Shown here one piece after another: positions 44,115-52,434 of a stretch of 64,000 nt of DNA. The notes below the pieces were generated by a model. The model saw only the letters and a list, made by a program, of their open reading frames with translations. It searched no databases and was not told where the DNA came from. Positions within the stretch are counted from its first letter, which is position 1. Each line of letters starts with the position of its first letter. Location of the stretch: assembly GCF_000722545.1 (NCBI RefSeq), contig NZ_JNVM01000002.1, positions 305,477-369,476 on the forward strand, in the 5' to 3' direction. Source of the DNA: Paenibacillus tyrphae. GTDB taxonomy: Bacteria > Bacillota > Bacilli > Paenibacillales > NBRC-103111. Made by a program: the position numbers and the translations under genes.

Positions 44115-45437
44115 TTATTTGCCTTGTTTCTTCTCATTGATCCAGTAGGCGTCCCATTTCTTCAAAGCATCGTCAATCGACATTTGGCCAAGGAGAATTC
44201 CCTGCGCATCCTGCTGAACGATTTTTCTCCATTCGCCGAAGCCCTTATAATCCGTCTCCGGTTTGTACGGGATGTAGTGGGCGGTATCGTTGGCCATATC
44301 GATATATGGCTTGTAAGCGCCTTCTTTAAAGTAATTGTCAACGGACGAGCTGTTGTGAATCGGGATAACGCCAGCCGCTTTGGTGAAGATCGCATTTTGT
44401 TCGGGACTGGAAATGAACTCGATTAGCTTCCACGCTTCTTGTGGGTGCTTGGAATAGGACGTAACTCCCCATCCGGCTGCGCCTACTTTGTAGTGCGAAG
44501 CTCCTGTCGGACCGGTCGGCATCGGCGCGGTCGCCCAAGTGCCTTCCTTCAGCTTCTGCTTGACCGGATCGATCGTATCGGGGTCCTGTATGAGCATCCC
44601 CGTCGCTCCGGAGACGAAGCCCTGCACCTGTTCCGCGAAAGCCCAGTTGACGGAGTCCTTAGGAGAGCCTTCCTTGTATAAGTTCACATACATCGTCATG
44701 CCCTGCTTGGCTTCCGGCGTGCTGAAGATCGTAGCCCCGTTTTTCAGGAACATCGCGTCGTCGGGGTTGACGTTCGTACCGTTGTAGTCGCGCAGCAGAT
44801 CGACGATGTAGCCGTCAGCCCCCGCCCCGCCGCGGAACGAGTAGCCGAAGCGGTTGTTCGCGGAATCGGTCAGCGTTTTGGCCGCCTTGTACAGGTCGTC
44901 CCATGTTTTCGGAGGCGTCAAGCCTTTTTGATCGAACCAGTCTTTCCGGTAAAACAGCATTTTCTGGTACAGGCCGTATGGAATGTAATAAGGCTTTTGA
45001 TCAATGTAATTCGCCATAGCCAGCGAGTTGGCATTCAGGTCTTTGTAACCGCTCCAAGAGGAGGTATACGAGGAAAGATCGGCAATCCACTTGTTTGTCA
45101 CGAACTGCTTGACGGTAACGTCTCTTACTTCCAGCACATCGAGATCGTCTTTGACGGAAAGCAAGGTGGAGATTTTATTGTCCGCGCTTTCCAGAGGCGG
45201 AGAAATCAATTCGACTTTAATGTTGGGGTTCGCCGCTTCAAAGCTGGCGATCATTTTCTTAATCACTTCGGTCCTTGCCGGGCTGGTCAAGCTTTCGATC
45301 ATCTTGAGATTCACGGTTTTCGAATTGCTTCCATCGCCCGCCGTTCCCTTCGCTTCATCGCTCGAACAGCCGCTTAACGCCCCTGCCGCCAAAACCGGAA
45401 TCAAAGATACGGTCAACCATCGTTGTGTCCCCTTCAT
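44115..45437 (-). CDS. Extracellular solute-binding lipoprotein (sugar ABC importer)
   Basis: 440 residues. Lipobox AGALSGCSS places the mature Cys at about residue 23, anchoring the protein outside the membrane. The rest is a family 1 (MalE/UgpB-like) solute-binding fold (KKMIASFEAANPNIKVELIS ... YYIPYGLYQKMLFYRKDWFDQKGLTPPKTWDDLY ... AAGWGVTSYSKHPQEAWKLIEFI). ATG at 45437 with GGAGGGG. First gene of the importer operon; the promoter region carries two copies of a regulator half-site. The ligand is not predictable. Confidence 0.9.
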   Translation of the reverse strand: MKGTQRWLTVSLIPVLAAGALSGCSSDEAKGTAGDGSNSKTVNLKMIESLTSPARTEVIKKMIASFEAANPNIKVELISPPLESADNKISTLLSVKDDLDVLEVRDVTVKQFVTNKWIADLSSYTSSWSGYKDLNANSLAMANYIDQKPYYIPYGLYQKMLFYRKDWFDQKGLTPPKTWDDLYKAAKTLTDSANNRFGYSFRGGAGADGYIVDLLRDYNGTNVNPDDAMFLKNGATIFSTPEAKQGMTMYVNLYKEGSPKDSVNWAFAEQVQGFVSGATGMLIQDPDTIDPVKQKLKEGTWATAPMPTGPTGASHYKVGAAGWGVTSYSKHPQEAWKLIEFISSPEQNAIFTKAAGVIPIHNSSSVDNYFKEGAYKPYIDMANDTAHYIPYKPETDYKGFGEWRKIVQQDAQGILLGQMSIDDALKKWDAYWINEKKQGK

Positions 45438-45540
45438 ACTGCACCCCTCCACCATAATTGTTTTCCAGACAAGACCTCTGTGTCTGTTGAGGCCCCCTTT
45501 GAGCTAACGGAGGCCCTTTTACCGTGGAAATCTTATCCAC

Positions 45541-45575
45541 CTATATACCTGTCTGATAGCTTGTGTAGAAGCTAT
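45541..45575. promoter_or_regulatory. Secondary operator site with adjacent inverted repeat
   Basis: CTATATACCTGTC (45541-45553) repeats the half-site of the perfect palindrome at 45623 and continues TGATAG, a degenerate second half. GATAGCTT/AAGCTATC (45554-45575) forms an overlapping 8-bp inverted repeat. Confidence 0.65.
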
Positions 45576-45622
45576 CTCCAGTTTATGAGGACAAGGATCC
45601 CAAGCGGGAAAATGATTTGGAC

Positions 45623-45649
45623 CTATATACCTGTCAGACAGGTATATAG
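45623..45649. promoter_or_regulatory. Perfect 27-bp palindromic operator of the FadR/GntR-type regulator
   Basis: CTATATACCTGTC, a central A, then GACAGGTATATAG: 13-bp arms without mismatch. It lies midway between the regulator gene (start 46461) and the importer operon (start 45437). The core CCTGTCAGACAGG is of the size and symmetry bound by FadR-type dimers. Confidence 0.85.
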
Positions 45650-45774
45650 TCAGTTGAGATAACCAAATCATAATATGGTGGAGGAGAGGAAGTCAATACC
45701 TTTTGTTATCTTTCATCACTTTGAAAGAAAATTGAAAACGCTGTATTGGAAATTAAATGGATGAAAATGTCATG

Positions 45775-46461
45775 TTACATGACATGAAACTGAAAATTTT
45801 TGATCGACTGCTCCATACTATCCATAATTTTATTGAATTCCTCACGTGCTTTCATGGGATTTTTCTCAACGATGGCGGCGAATAAGGTTTGATGAAACGG
45901 AAAGCTGTCTTGAAATATTTCCTGATGGCCGAATGGAGCATTCCAGAATACGGAAAACAGCTCCCACACCGATTCCACGATACTTTGCAAAATTGGATTC
46001 CCGGTTGCTTTATAGATCGCTTGATGAAATTTCATATCGGCAATCGAGCTGGCCTGTCCGCGCGTCCTTTCGATTTCCAGCAAATAGTGGCGCATTTCCT
46101 CAATATTCGCATCCGTAGAACGCTGGGCCGCCAATTCAACCGCGAGCACTTCCAAAGCGCGACGAACGTCCATGAGCTGCAGCAAAGCGGACCTTTCGTC
46201 CTCTACATTGATTTTCGCAGACATTTGATACTGGGCCGTTTCTTTCACATAAATGCCTTTCCCGTTAAGGACCTCGATGACATCCGACGCTTCCAGATAA
46301 CGCAAAGCTTCCCGCAGAGAAGAACGTCCGACTCCCAAAATCTTCATAATGCTTTCCGCAGAAGGAAGCTTGTCCCCTTTCTTCAGGTCGTTGTTCCGAA
46401 TATATTGTTTCAATTCTTCGGAAACCATTTCGTGCATCCTGACTTTGTTGATTTTTTTCAT
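45775..46461 (-). CDS. FadR-type GntR-family transcriptional regulator
   Basis: 228 residues. N-terminal winged helix (LKKGDKLPSAESIMKILGVGRSSLREALRYLEASDVIEVLNGKGIYVKE) and a C-terminal all-helical FCD domain (LMDVRRALEVLAVELAAQRSTDANIEEM, D...H-type metal/ligand residues MKFHQAIYKATGN). FadR-type regulators respond to sugar acids, amino acids or related carboxylates. The gene precedes the importer operon and the 27-bp palindrome lies between them. ATG at 46461 with GGAAG upstream. Confidence 0.9.
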   Translation of the reverse strand: MKKINKVRMHEMVSEELKQYIRNNDLKKGDKLPSAESIMKILGVGRSSLREALRYLEASDVIEVLNGKGIYVKETAQYQMSAKINVEDERSALLQLMDVRRALEVLAVELAAQRSTDANIEEMRHYLLEIERTRGQASSIADMKFHQAIYKATGNPILQSIVESVWELFSVFWNAPFGHQEIFQDSFPFHQTLFAAIVEKNPMKAREEFNKIMDSMEQSIKNFQFHVM

Positions 46462-46716
46462 GCTCCGACTCTTCCTTTCCCTATCTCCAACACAAACATC
46501 ACAAGAATCCAAATCAGCCCTACACTACACCGTTCAAATTGAGTTTGAAAAGTCTGGCGATCGTGCGCTGCTCTCTCATTATAGCAAGTATCTACGAGAA
46601 AAGAACCCCGCCATACAATCTTTACCAACCGTTGCGCAATGAAAGTTTCGTGAATCGCTTCACTCGTTCCGATGGCTACCTTTTAGACCATTGGTTGAAT
46701 TTTTGCGGCAAAAGAA

Positions 46717-46737
46717 AAACACCTGTAGCAGGTGTTT
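46717..46737. repeat. 21-bp hairpin repeat, copy 1
   Basis: AAACACCTG and CAGGTGTTT around TAG, followed by a short T-run in either direction; terminator-like. An identical copy lies at 46952-46972, and the two bracket a long fold-back element. Confidence 0.85.
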
Positions 46738-46780
46738 CAGAGTGCTGAAAAGTAGTCAATTGAGGTAATAGAGGTTACGA

Positions 46781-46906
46781 GGGGGTGGGGTATCCACTTC
46801 CGACCGCTGTTGTCATCGGGAAATTTGATTGGAAGCCGTTTGTTAGCAGACATTTCCCGAAGACAAAGGCGGCCGCTATCGCTTCTCCAGTGGATACCCC
46901 ACCTCC
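46781..46906. repeat. Long fold-back (palindromic) element
   Basis: Outer arms 46781-46798 and 46889-46906 pair over 18 bp with one mismatch (GGTGGGGTATCCACT core); inner arms TTGTCaTCGGGAAAT (46810-46824) and ATTTCCCGAaGACAA (46852-46866) pair; outside, AATAGAG near 46767 pairs with CTCTATT near 46914. Loop about 27 nt. No coding frame. It resembles MITE-like palindromic repeats. It occupies the 530-nt gene-free gap between the FadR-type gene and the lectin pseudogene. Confidence 0.75.
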
Positions 46907-46951
46907 GTTTGCATCTCTATTTTGTTAAATCTCCACTTTCTCAACAAGCTC

Positions 46952-46972
46952 AAACACCTGTAGCAGGTGTTT
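46952..46972 (-). terminator. 21-bp hairpin repeat, copy 2 / terminator of the lectin pseudogene
   Basis: Same sequence as 46717-46737. On the minus strand it follows the lectin gene's stop (46990) by 17 nt, so it is well placed as that gene's terminator. Confidence 0.7.
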
Positions 46973-46989
46973 TATAGGTCCAGACAAAC

Positions 46990-47541
46990 TTAATTCGCTC
47001 TTTGAAGAAACCATTTTTGATTGTCCGTGTTTTGAAAAGGCCATTGGTGCAAAAACGCCGGGTCTTCGGACCTGCCGTTTTTCACATCCAGAACCTTGCC
47101 GCTATGCTTGGCGGCAATTTTGTAAGAGCCGTCGCCCAGGGGCTCGATGCTCCACCTTTGATTATTCCCCCCGTTATCGGACCATTGAACGATATACGCC
47201 CCATTCGCGTAGGAGTTATCAGCAACATCGAGCACTTTGCCGCTATGTACGGCAACAATCTTATAGAAGCCGTCGCCCGTCGGCACGATTCTCCACTGTT
47301 GATTGCCCCTATTATTATAAGTCTAGGTTTGGATGGCCGCGCCATCGTCCGAGGAACCATTCCTTACATCCAGCGCTTTGCCGCTATGCTTGGCGATGAT
47401 GTTATAAATGGCCGAAGGGTCAATGTCGACCGCCGCTTCCGCAGACTTGGCCCCTGTACCAACGATGGCCAGCAGCACGAAGCAAAAGCTAATACCTAAC
47501 GAGATCACCCAATTTTTGTGAGATTTCAGAGACTGAAGCAC
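46990..47541 (-). pseudogene. Secreted ricin-type beta-trefoil lectin, interrupted by an in-frame TAG
   Basis: A single frame encodes a signal peptide (NWVISLGISFCFVLLAIVGTGAKSAEA) and about three QxW-type ricin B lectin repeats (IIAKHSGKALDVRNGSSDDGAAIQT; YKIVAVHSGKVLDVADNSYANGAYIVQW; YKIAAKHSGKVLDVKNGRSEDPAFLHQW). TAG at 47323-47325 interrupts it exactly where the other repeats have the Trp of QxW, so TGG-to-TAG is the simplest event. The best start is GTG at 47541, 8 nt after GAGGAG. Such domains bind sugars and usually accompany an enzyme; none is fused here. Probably a recent pseudogene. Confidence 0.78.
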
Positions 47542-47741
47542 GTTCACCACTCCTCAATTTTGATGTTCGAAACATTACAATTTCGTTTAAGACATCTCCA
47601 GAATCGACAGCCTGTTAGTTCAAAGAAGTTTAAACCATCAAACCACCTCGAATTGTATATTCTAGGAAAATTCTATATTGTACCATATAATATGGTAAAT
47701 TTATACATACGTTTTGAGAATCAAAACAAATAAATCGAAAC

Positions 47742-47783
47742 AAAAAACAAGCAGGCCGTCTTTAAATGACAGCCCGCCTGCTT
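47742..47783 (-). terminator. Terminator of the phosphodiester glycosidase-like gene
   Basis: AAGCAGGC pairs with GCCTGCTT, with GTC/GAC inside; the A-rich left flank gives a T-run on the minus strand. Confidence 0.85.
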
Positions 47784-47798
47784 CCGAATTCGTCGTTA

Positions 47799-48605
47799 TT
47801 ATGGGGTAACCGTAACAATCTGATGCAACGCTCTGCTATCCCCTTTAATGTTGATTAGCTTATTGTTATTGTCATAGGCCCTCATTTGAGAAGAACCGCT
47901 GCCATCCAAAAATATCCCATTCACATCATTCTTAGGCGAGCCATCTTTAATTCCAAAATACTGTTGAATCGCCCCCCGAAACGCCTCGGCAGTACATTTC
48001 GTATCTGTTACAATTAAATAAATTCCCGTACCGCTATAAACCATGGCCGTACGTTGGACTTTTCCGTCCGGGTTCGGCAACTTTTCCTTTGTTATTGTGT
48101 CTTTCCAGCTTGTCGAACCAAGGCTCATCGACACGCCGCCTTGTGCCCAATAATTATTATGCCCAACCGCTTTGTTGACTTCCCAACCGTTGTTTAACAC
48201 TTTAAACAGAAACTTTCCATTTTTCACATCCCAAATAATCGTGCCTTGGTTTCCCGAATTGTACCAGCCGTTATTGCCAGCTTTATCTGTACCAATGACC
48301 GGTTTTCCATTATTTATAGCAATATTGTGTGTTTTTTTCATACTTGTCGTTTCTTCGACTTGATTGGAAAAAAATCCGCCATTTATACCAATATAGCTTG
48401 TATTCTCCAGATTAACGCTAAGATTGAGAGCTTTCAACTGAATATTACCGGGACTCGTTTGAATCACATTTAATTTAACGTTATTCGCCGAATAAGTAGA
48501 GTATTTGTATGATGTCGGACCACCTATGCCTGCGAAGCTGCTGTGCGGAATAACGAATGATAGCAATACGATCAACGCCATAATAATAGAAAATCTCTTT
48601 TTCAT
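47799..48605 (-). CDS. Secreted phosphodiester glycosidase (NAGPA)-domain protein
   Basis: 268 residues from the ATG at 48605 (GGAGG upstream). Signal peptide MKKRFSIIMALIVLLSFVIPHSSFA. NAGPA-domain hallmarks are SYIGINGGFF near residue 65 and NGIFLDGSGSSQM near 235, as in the phosphodiester glycosidase family that hydrolyses GlcNAc-phosphate diesters. AT-rich relative to the core genes. An element shared with three other secreted-protein genes lies at 48681-48727, about 75 nt upstream. Confidence 0.85.
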   Translation of the reverse strand: MKKRFSIIMALIVLLSFVIPHSSFAGIGGPTSYKYSTYSANNVKLNVIQTSPGNIQLKALNLSVNLENTSYIGINGGFFSNQVEETTSMKKTHNIAINNGKPVIGTDKAGNNGWYNSGNQGTIIWDVKNGKFLFKVLNNGWEVNKAVGHNNYWAQGGVSMSLGSTSWKDTITKEKLPNPDGKVQRTAMVYSGTGIYLIVTDTKCTAEAFRGAIQQYFGIKDGSPKNDVNGIFLDGSGSSQMRAYDNNNKLINIKGDSRALHQIVTVTP

Positions 48606-48680
48606 CCAATTCGCCTCCAACCGATGAGTGTGTATTACAAGCCGTATAATACAATATCTCTCGGTTTAAAACCCATTTTG

Positions 48681-48727
48681 GATTATCTCGCAGAAAAATG
48701 AAATGATCCGGTGCAAAAATTGTCGAA
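48681..48727. promoter_or_regulatory. Shared secreted-gene element, copy a
   Basis: GATTATCTCGCAGAAAAA, then GATCCGGTGCAAAAATTG, ending TGTCGAA (48721-48727), which matches the Spo0A-box core. It lies upstream of the phosphodiester glycosidase gene (minus strand). Confidence 0.65.
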
Positions 48728-48779
48728 TTCCATATTCCTCATCCTAAGGCTGCCGTTTTATTTTGTTTTTTGCGCAAAT

Positions 48780-48803
48780 GAAAAGTACTCCGGTTAGAGT
48801 GCT
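48780..48803 (-). terminator. Terminator of the PPC-like secreted-protein gene
   Basis: GTACTCCGG / GAGTGC arms (imperfect) with AAAA on the left flank, resembling the terminators at 53774, 54429 and 54999. Confidence 0.55.
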
Positions 48804-48819
48804 TCTCACGCAAAACTTT

Positions 48820-49311
48820 TTAGTTTGTATAGTAGGCTTCAATTTTGAAATCGTGGGACTTATCTGCCTTCCATGTACTCGAACCGACCCGCAAATAATA
48901 ATACGTGTTTGCCTTCAATTTATCGGACTTAACCGTTCCCAATGAGCCTTGGCTTATGGATAAAAGAGCAGTGTTATTATTGGGATCGGAATCGTACACC
49001 GAAATCTTGTAGGTCTGACCGCTAGGGCCATAAAGCTTTACTTTCAGATTTCCTAGTTTCGCCGGTGTCATAAAACGATACCACACAACGCTATTATCTG
49101 TTTCCAGTGTTCCCGTAATCTTATCTGTATCTTTCGAAGGGATCTCAACATCAGTAAATTCCTTAGGCTCTGAAATCATAGGTGCAGCTAACTCTTCTGC
49201 AGTAAAAACGGTTTCCTGCTGCATAGGGACAGATGCGAAGCTTGCGGTTGGTGCCAATACGCCGGCCAATAACGTTGCTGTAGTGCCAAGTGCAATGAAT
49301 GTTTTTTTCAT
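48820..49311 (-). CDS. Small secreted protein with PPC-like beta-sandwich domain
   Basis: 163 residues. Signal peptide MKKTFIALGTTATLLAGVLAPTASFA. The mature part resembles the bacterial pre-peptidase C-terminal (PPC) domain: ITGTLETDNSVVWYRFMTPAKLGNLKVKLYGPSGQTYKISVYDSD ... LKANTYYYLRVGS. Such domains are normally appended to secreted enzymes; here it stands alone. Its signal peptide is almost the same as that of the broken gene at 53818-54276 (MKKTLIALGTTATLLASVMAPAASFA), so the two are paralogous cassettes. Copy b of the shared element lies 88 nt upstream. Confidence 0.78.
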   Translation of the reverse strand: MKKTFIALGTTATLLAGVLAPTASFASVPMQQETVFTAEELAAPMISEPKEFTDVEIPSKDTDKITGTLETDNSVVWYRFMTPAKLGNLKVKLYGPSGQTYKISVYDSDPNNNTALLSISQGSLGTVKSDKLKANTYYYLRVGSSTWKADKSHDFKIEAYYTN

Positions 49312-49398
49312 AGGAACCTCTCCTTTTCATTAGTGTTGAGAAAAAAATCCTCTCACATCCATATTATACATTATTTTCCTAAATCAAGTTCATCTCTT

Positions 49399-49424
49399 GA
49401 TTATCTGGTACAAAAATTGTCGAA
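49399..49424. promoter_or_regulatory. Shared secreted-gene element, copy b
   Basis: GATTATCTGGTACAAAAATTG ending with TGTCGAA (49418-49424). It lies upstream of the PPC-like gene on the minus strand. Confidence 0.65.
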
Positions 49425-49453
49425 ATGCAAGATGCGAGAAAAACTATGTTACA

Positions 49454-49476
49454 CAGGCTCATCCTTTGCACCTCCG
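49454..49476. repeat. 23-bp direct repeat, copy 1
   Basis: Identical to 57068-57090, where on the minus strand it is the ribosome site and first three codons of the phage sigma-like gene (GGAGGTGCAAAGG ATG AGC CTG). Here the frame diverges after AGC CTG, so this is a relic of that gene's 5' end. Confidence 0.85.
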
Positions 49477-49595
49477 TCCAATTCTTAACCTGTCTATAAA
49501 ATGATGAGCTTGCAAAAATATCATTTTACAATATAAGAAATTATTGTTAGTATAATATTATAGTAAATTATTCCATTTGAAGGAGATGATTTACA

Positions 49596-50066
49596 TTGAA
49601 GAAATTAGTTGTTTATGGTTTGCTGGCTCTTTCTCTTACAGTCGGGATTGTAACTACTCCACTCGATACTTCTACTGCAAATGCACAAACTACAGGTAAT
49701 GGTCAGCGAGTAACAGGGCTAAACCAAGTGCAGCCTGCGGCATCCGATACAATCTCGTTTAAGGATGATTATGTTGAAAGGGGACGGTGGATTAGGAGAA
49801 CAGATGCGAAAATTACAATTACTACTCCTAAACAATATAGATTACAAGTTACGCAAAACTCTCTTGATGGCACTACCATTAGTAATGTAGGGTATGATTT
49901 AATAAATGAAAACGACTTCCGTGGAAGCAGATCCTTTAACATTCCAGGAAATGGGAAATCTAAAGAAAAATATATACCACTTCTCCCTGGAACGTATCAC
50001 GTCGAATACTTTAGCCAGCATAATAGTCCTATAAAGCTTGATGTGTTCCTCTACCCGGAAGCATAA
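49596..50066 (+). CDS. Secreted protein of unknown function
   Basis: 156 residues starting at TTG (49596) 10 nt after AAGGAG. Signal peptide KKLVVYGLLALSLTVGIVTTPLDTSTANA. The mature part is beta-rich with no motif I recognise; the C-terminus (FNIPGNGKSKEKYIPLLPGTYHVEYFSQHNSPIKLDVFLYPEA) resembles the pre-peptidase-like sandwich of its neighbours. AT-rich. It is the only plus-strand member of the secreted group and lacks the shared element. A GGGGTGTCTA/TAGACGCCCC hairpin about 65 nt after the stop may end transcription. Confidence 0.7.
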   Translation: MKKLVVYGLLALSLTVGIVTTPLDTSTANAQTTGNGQRVTGLNQVQPAASDTISFKDDYVERGRWIRRTDAKITITTPKQYRLQVTQNSLDGTTISNVGYDLINENDFRGSRSFNIPGNGKSKEKYIPLLPGTYHVEYFSQHNSPIKLDVFLYPEA

Positions 50067-50248
50067 TGAAAGAATTCATGTATAGCGCACGGCAGTATGC
50101 TTGTTGTCCAGAATTAATCAGGGATCCGGGGTGTCTATTATTAGACGCCCCGATACTTCATGTCTTGCTTCCTCCGCTCTCCGGAGAAGCTTCAACGTCC
50201 CATCCAATTATCAGAAAATAAGGGTAACTAAGTAAAGGGGGTTGCCAC

Positions 50249-50925
50249 ATGACCAAGAGGGAACAACGTCGTCATACATGAATCGAACGTATCATAGATT
50301 ACCAATCGAGCGGCCTTGCCGTATCAGCATGGTGTACCGCCAATCACTTCAAGTTAGATCAACTCAAATATCGCCTCCGTAAAACGTAAAAAACCTCCGC
50401 CTCCGTTTCACCAGCTCCTTCTAATGCCCAGGTTCCACTCCAGGTTGCCAGACCATCAGATACGTTTGCCTCCACGCCCTCTCTTGTTGTACGCATCGGA
50501 CAAGTCCGTATCGAGCCGCGGCCAGGATTCGATCCGCAGTTGCTCCGCGAAGCCATTCCGGCACTGGATGCAACGCGATGCTGCCCCTTGCCCAGTACCC
50601 ACTCGGTCTACCTTGCTTGCGGGCCAACCGATCTAGGCAAGTCGATTGACGGCTTAGCCGCGCTCATACAAGAAAGCTTTATAGGCCCGATGCTTTTTCC
50701 CCATGCGTGCTCGTATTCTGCAACCGCGGGCGAAACAAACTTAAAATCCTGCTGGGAGCACAACGGCTTTTGACTGTTCTATCGTCGGCTCGAACGCGGT
50801 ACGTTTGAGTGGCCCAAGGGAAGTGAAAGTGCTCCTGTCCACGTCTCTTCCCGCGCACTTCGCTTTCCGCTCCCGGATTTGCTCTCAGTCAGTGGCAAGC
50901 ATACTCGCAAATCATGGCAAAAACG
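50249..50925 (+). mobile_element. Degenerate IS66-family insertion sequence (tnpA/tnpB remnants)
   Basis: An IS66 TnpA frame starts at ATG 50249 (MTKREQRRHT), is cut by TGA at 50279-50281, and continues as IERIIDYQSSGLAVSAWCTANHF, the usual TnpA helix-turn-helix text, before TAA. Further on VARPSDT..., VRIGQVRIE, and the TnpB start CPLPSTHSVYLACGPTDLGKSIDGLAALIQESF (ORF 50540-50773) are recognisable, as are LWEHNGF and RLERGTFEWP in shifted frames. There is no TnpC transposase. The copy is inactive, with stops and frameshifts. It abuts the truncated end of the terminase pseudogene. Confidence 0.75.
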
Positions 50926-50926
50926 G

Positions 50927-51433
50927 TCATTCGATTCGGATGATGTCGTCGAACTTTCGGTACTCTTTCTCCTCGATCTGAGACTCCACCAGTTCAGTTC
51001 GGTACAGGATTTTCGTGACCCCCGACTTGTCCTCACGAACCGGTACGGCGTCCTTGATTTCTTTCAATTCCCACAGCACCCGTCGCTGCGTTATCAATAC
51101 CTGCTCATCAGGCTGCAGTGCACCCAGCCATATCGCTTTGTATTCTCCGGTCGTTACGGCCTTCTTATTCCCGGGTGGGCCGCCGCGGTTCCCCAATGCG
51201 TTTTGCTTCCCCTTCGGTGCGCCGCCTTTGTTGCCTACAGCGTTTTTGTTCCCTTTCGACGCGCCCCCTCGATTAGTAACGTTACCTTTCGATTCATTGT
51301 TTTCATTGGTAGCCTTATCTTTGAGCTTGGCGTCCCACTTGTCCAGACTCTTCCATTTCGAATCTGCGTTTCGCCAAGACCGGGAGCAGCGGCGATGTCC
51401 TTCAATTTCATCTTACCGCCGCTCTCTCGCCAT
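50927..51433 (-). pseudogene. Phage terminase small subunit, decayed
   Basis: Minus-strand text KLKDIAAAPGLGETQIR, then after a one-base shift KWKSLDKWDAKLKDK, then the GNKNAVGNKGGAPKGKQNALGNRGGPPGNKKAVTTGEY linker typical of PBSX-type phage terminase small subunits. The N-terminus (MARERR at 51433) is followed at once by a stop and a deletion. The C-terminus stops at 50927 where IS66-like sequence begins. The intact protein would start packaging phage DNA by recognising pac sites with TerL; no TerL is in view. Confidence 0.7.
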
Positions 51434-51456
51434 ACTACATATCACCCACCCCCTGG

Positions 51457-52083
51457 TTGTTTAACGTAAAGAAAGTGTGCCATCTAACCGATATTAATAA
51501 AGAAAAATTCAATTGGGGGAAATTAACATTGGCTGCTACTTTTTTTATTTTTCTATTTGGATTACTAGCTCTCTTGGAATGGATTGATTTGTTACTTTTC
51601 AAAAAAAACATATACAAACCAGTTAAGAAAATAATCATTAGAAAGTTGCTTTCAAAATATGAAACTACTGAGATGCTTTACCGAGCATATAAGGAAATGA
51701 GCAAAGACGAATTTAAAATAACTAAACTCAAAATAAAATCTAAAGATCCTGACTCCTCTTTTATACAACAATTAACAGACTTAGCCAGTAAGCTGGTTGT
51801 CACTGTAGGCCTTGCTTTCATGGTATCAATAACTACAATCTCAACTGGATTATTGAATTATTTAAACGGAAACAAAGACCTTTCCCAAGAAAATAAAGAT
51901 GCTATTGATGGTATTCTAAAAACATTTACACAAGTAATTCAAAATAACCAATTAATATACCAATTTAGCTTAATTCTTGCCGGATACGCTATTAATCATT
52001 TCATGACTGTTTCTCTAAAAAAGAAGATGCACAAAATGCATCTTACGATCATAGAGGAAGTCGCAGAAGAAAATGAATCCTAA
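51457..52083 (+). CDS. Putative membrane protein, unknown
   Basis: Up to 208 residues, strongly AT-rich and lysine-rich. Hydrophobic segments at about 25-46, 112-137 and 164-182 suggest three membrane passes with a cytoplasmic basic loop (KIIIRKLLSKYETTEMLYRAYKEM). The first codon offered is TTG at 51457 with no good ribosome site; TTG at 51531 (after GGGGG) is an alternative that would start inside the first membrane segment. No family recognised. Its composition differs from the core genome, consistent with phage or mobile origin. Confidence 0.55.
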   Translation: MFNVKKVCHLTDINKEKFNWGKLTLAATFFIFLFGLLALLEWIDLLLFKKNIYKPVKKIIIRKLLSKYETTEMLYRAYKEMSKDEFKITKLKIKSKDPDSSFIQQLTDLASKLVVTVGLAFMVSITTISTGLLNYLNGNKDLSQENKDAIDGILKTFTQVIQNNQLIYQFSLILAGYAINHFMTVSLKKKMHKMHLTIIEEVAEENES

Positions 52084-52085
52084 GT

Positions 52086-52301
52086 TTAAAAATCATCTTT
52101 CTGCAGCTCAATGTCTATTTCGATTAACTTTTTAAGGTCGTCAACCGTCCGGAACTCGATGCGGCCATCCTGAAAGTCCTTGACCCACTTGGCTAAGCTG
52201 GCCTTGATGATTTTCCGGTATTGCGCTTTGGATTCGAGAATTCCTTCCATCACCGCAAGCTCATGTTGTAATAAAGTATCGTGTTCGTTGCTTGTTCCCA
52301 T
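52086..52301 (-). CDS. Small phage-type protein, unknown
   Basis: 71 residues, acidic/helical (MGTSNEHDTLLQHELAVMEGILESKAQ ... DDLKKLIEIDIELQKDDF). ATG at 52301 with GAGGGA 8 nt upstream. It lies between the broken methyltransferase and the membrane protein. Not recognised; size and neighbours suggest a phage gene. Confidence 0.55.
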   Translation of the reverse strand: MGTSNEHDTLLQHELAVMEGILESKAQYRKIIKASLAKWVKDFQDGRIEFRTVDDLKKLIEIDIELQKDDF

Positions 52302-52434
52302 TGCTGTATCCCTCGACTTTCCTTTATTATGGAAAACGAGATAGCGGATGTCTGCAAAATGCCGCGCACGGCGGACCGCTATCTCAGTCGGGGGATACCC
52401 TGATGCAGGGGAGGCGTTAGCGCGCCTCCTTTTT

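Noticed and set aside
46717..46972. CRISPR array
   Set aside because: Only two identical hairpin units, 235 nt apart, with a palindromic element, not a spacer, between them; no cas genes.
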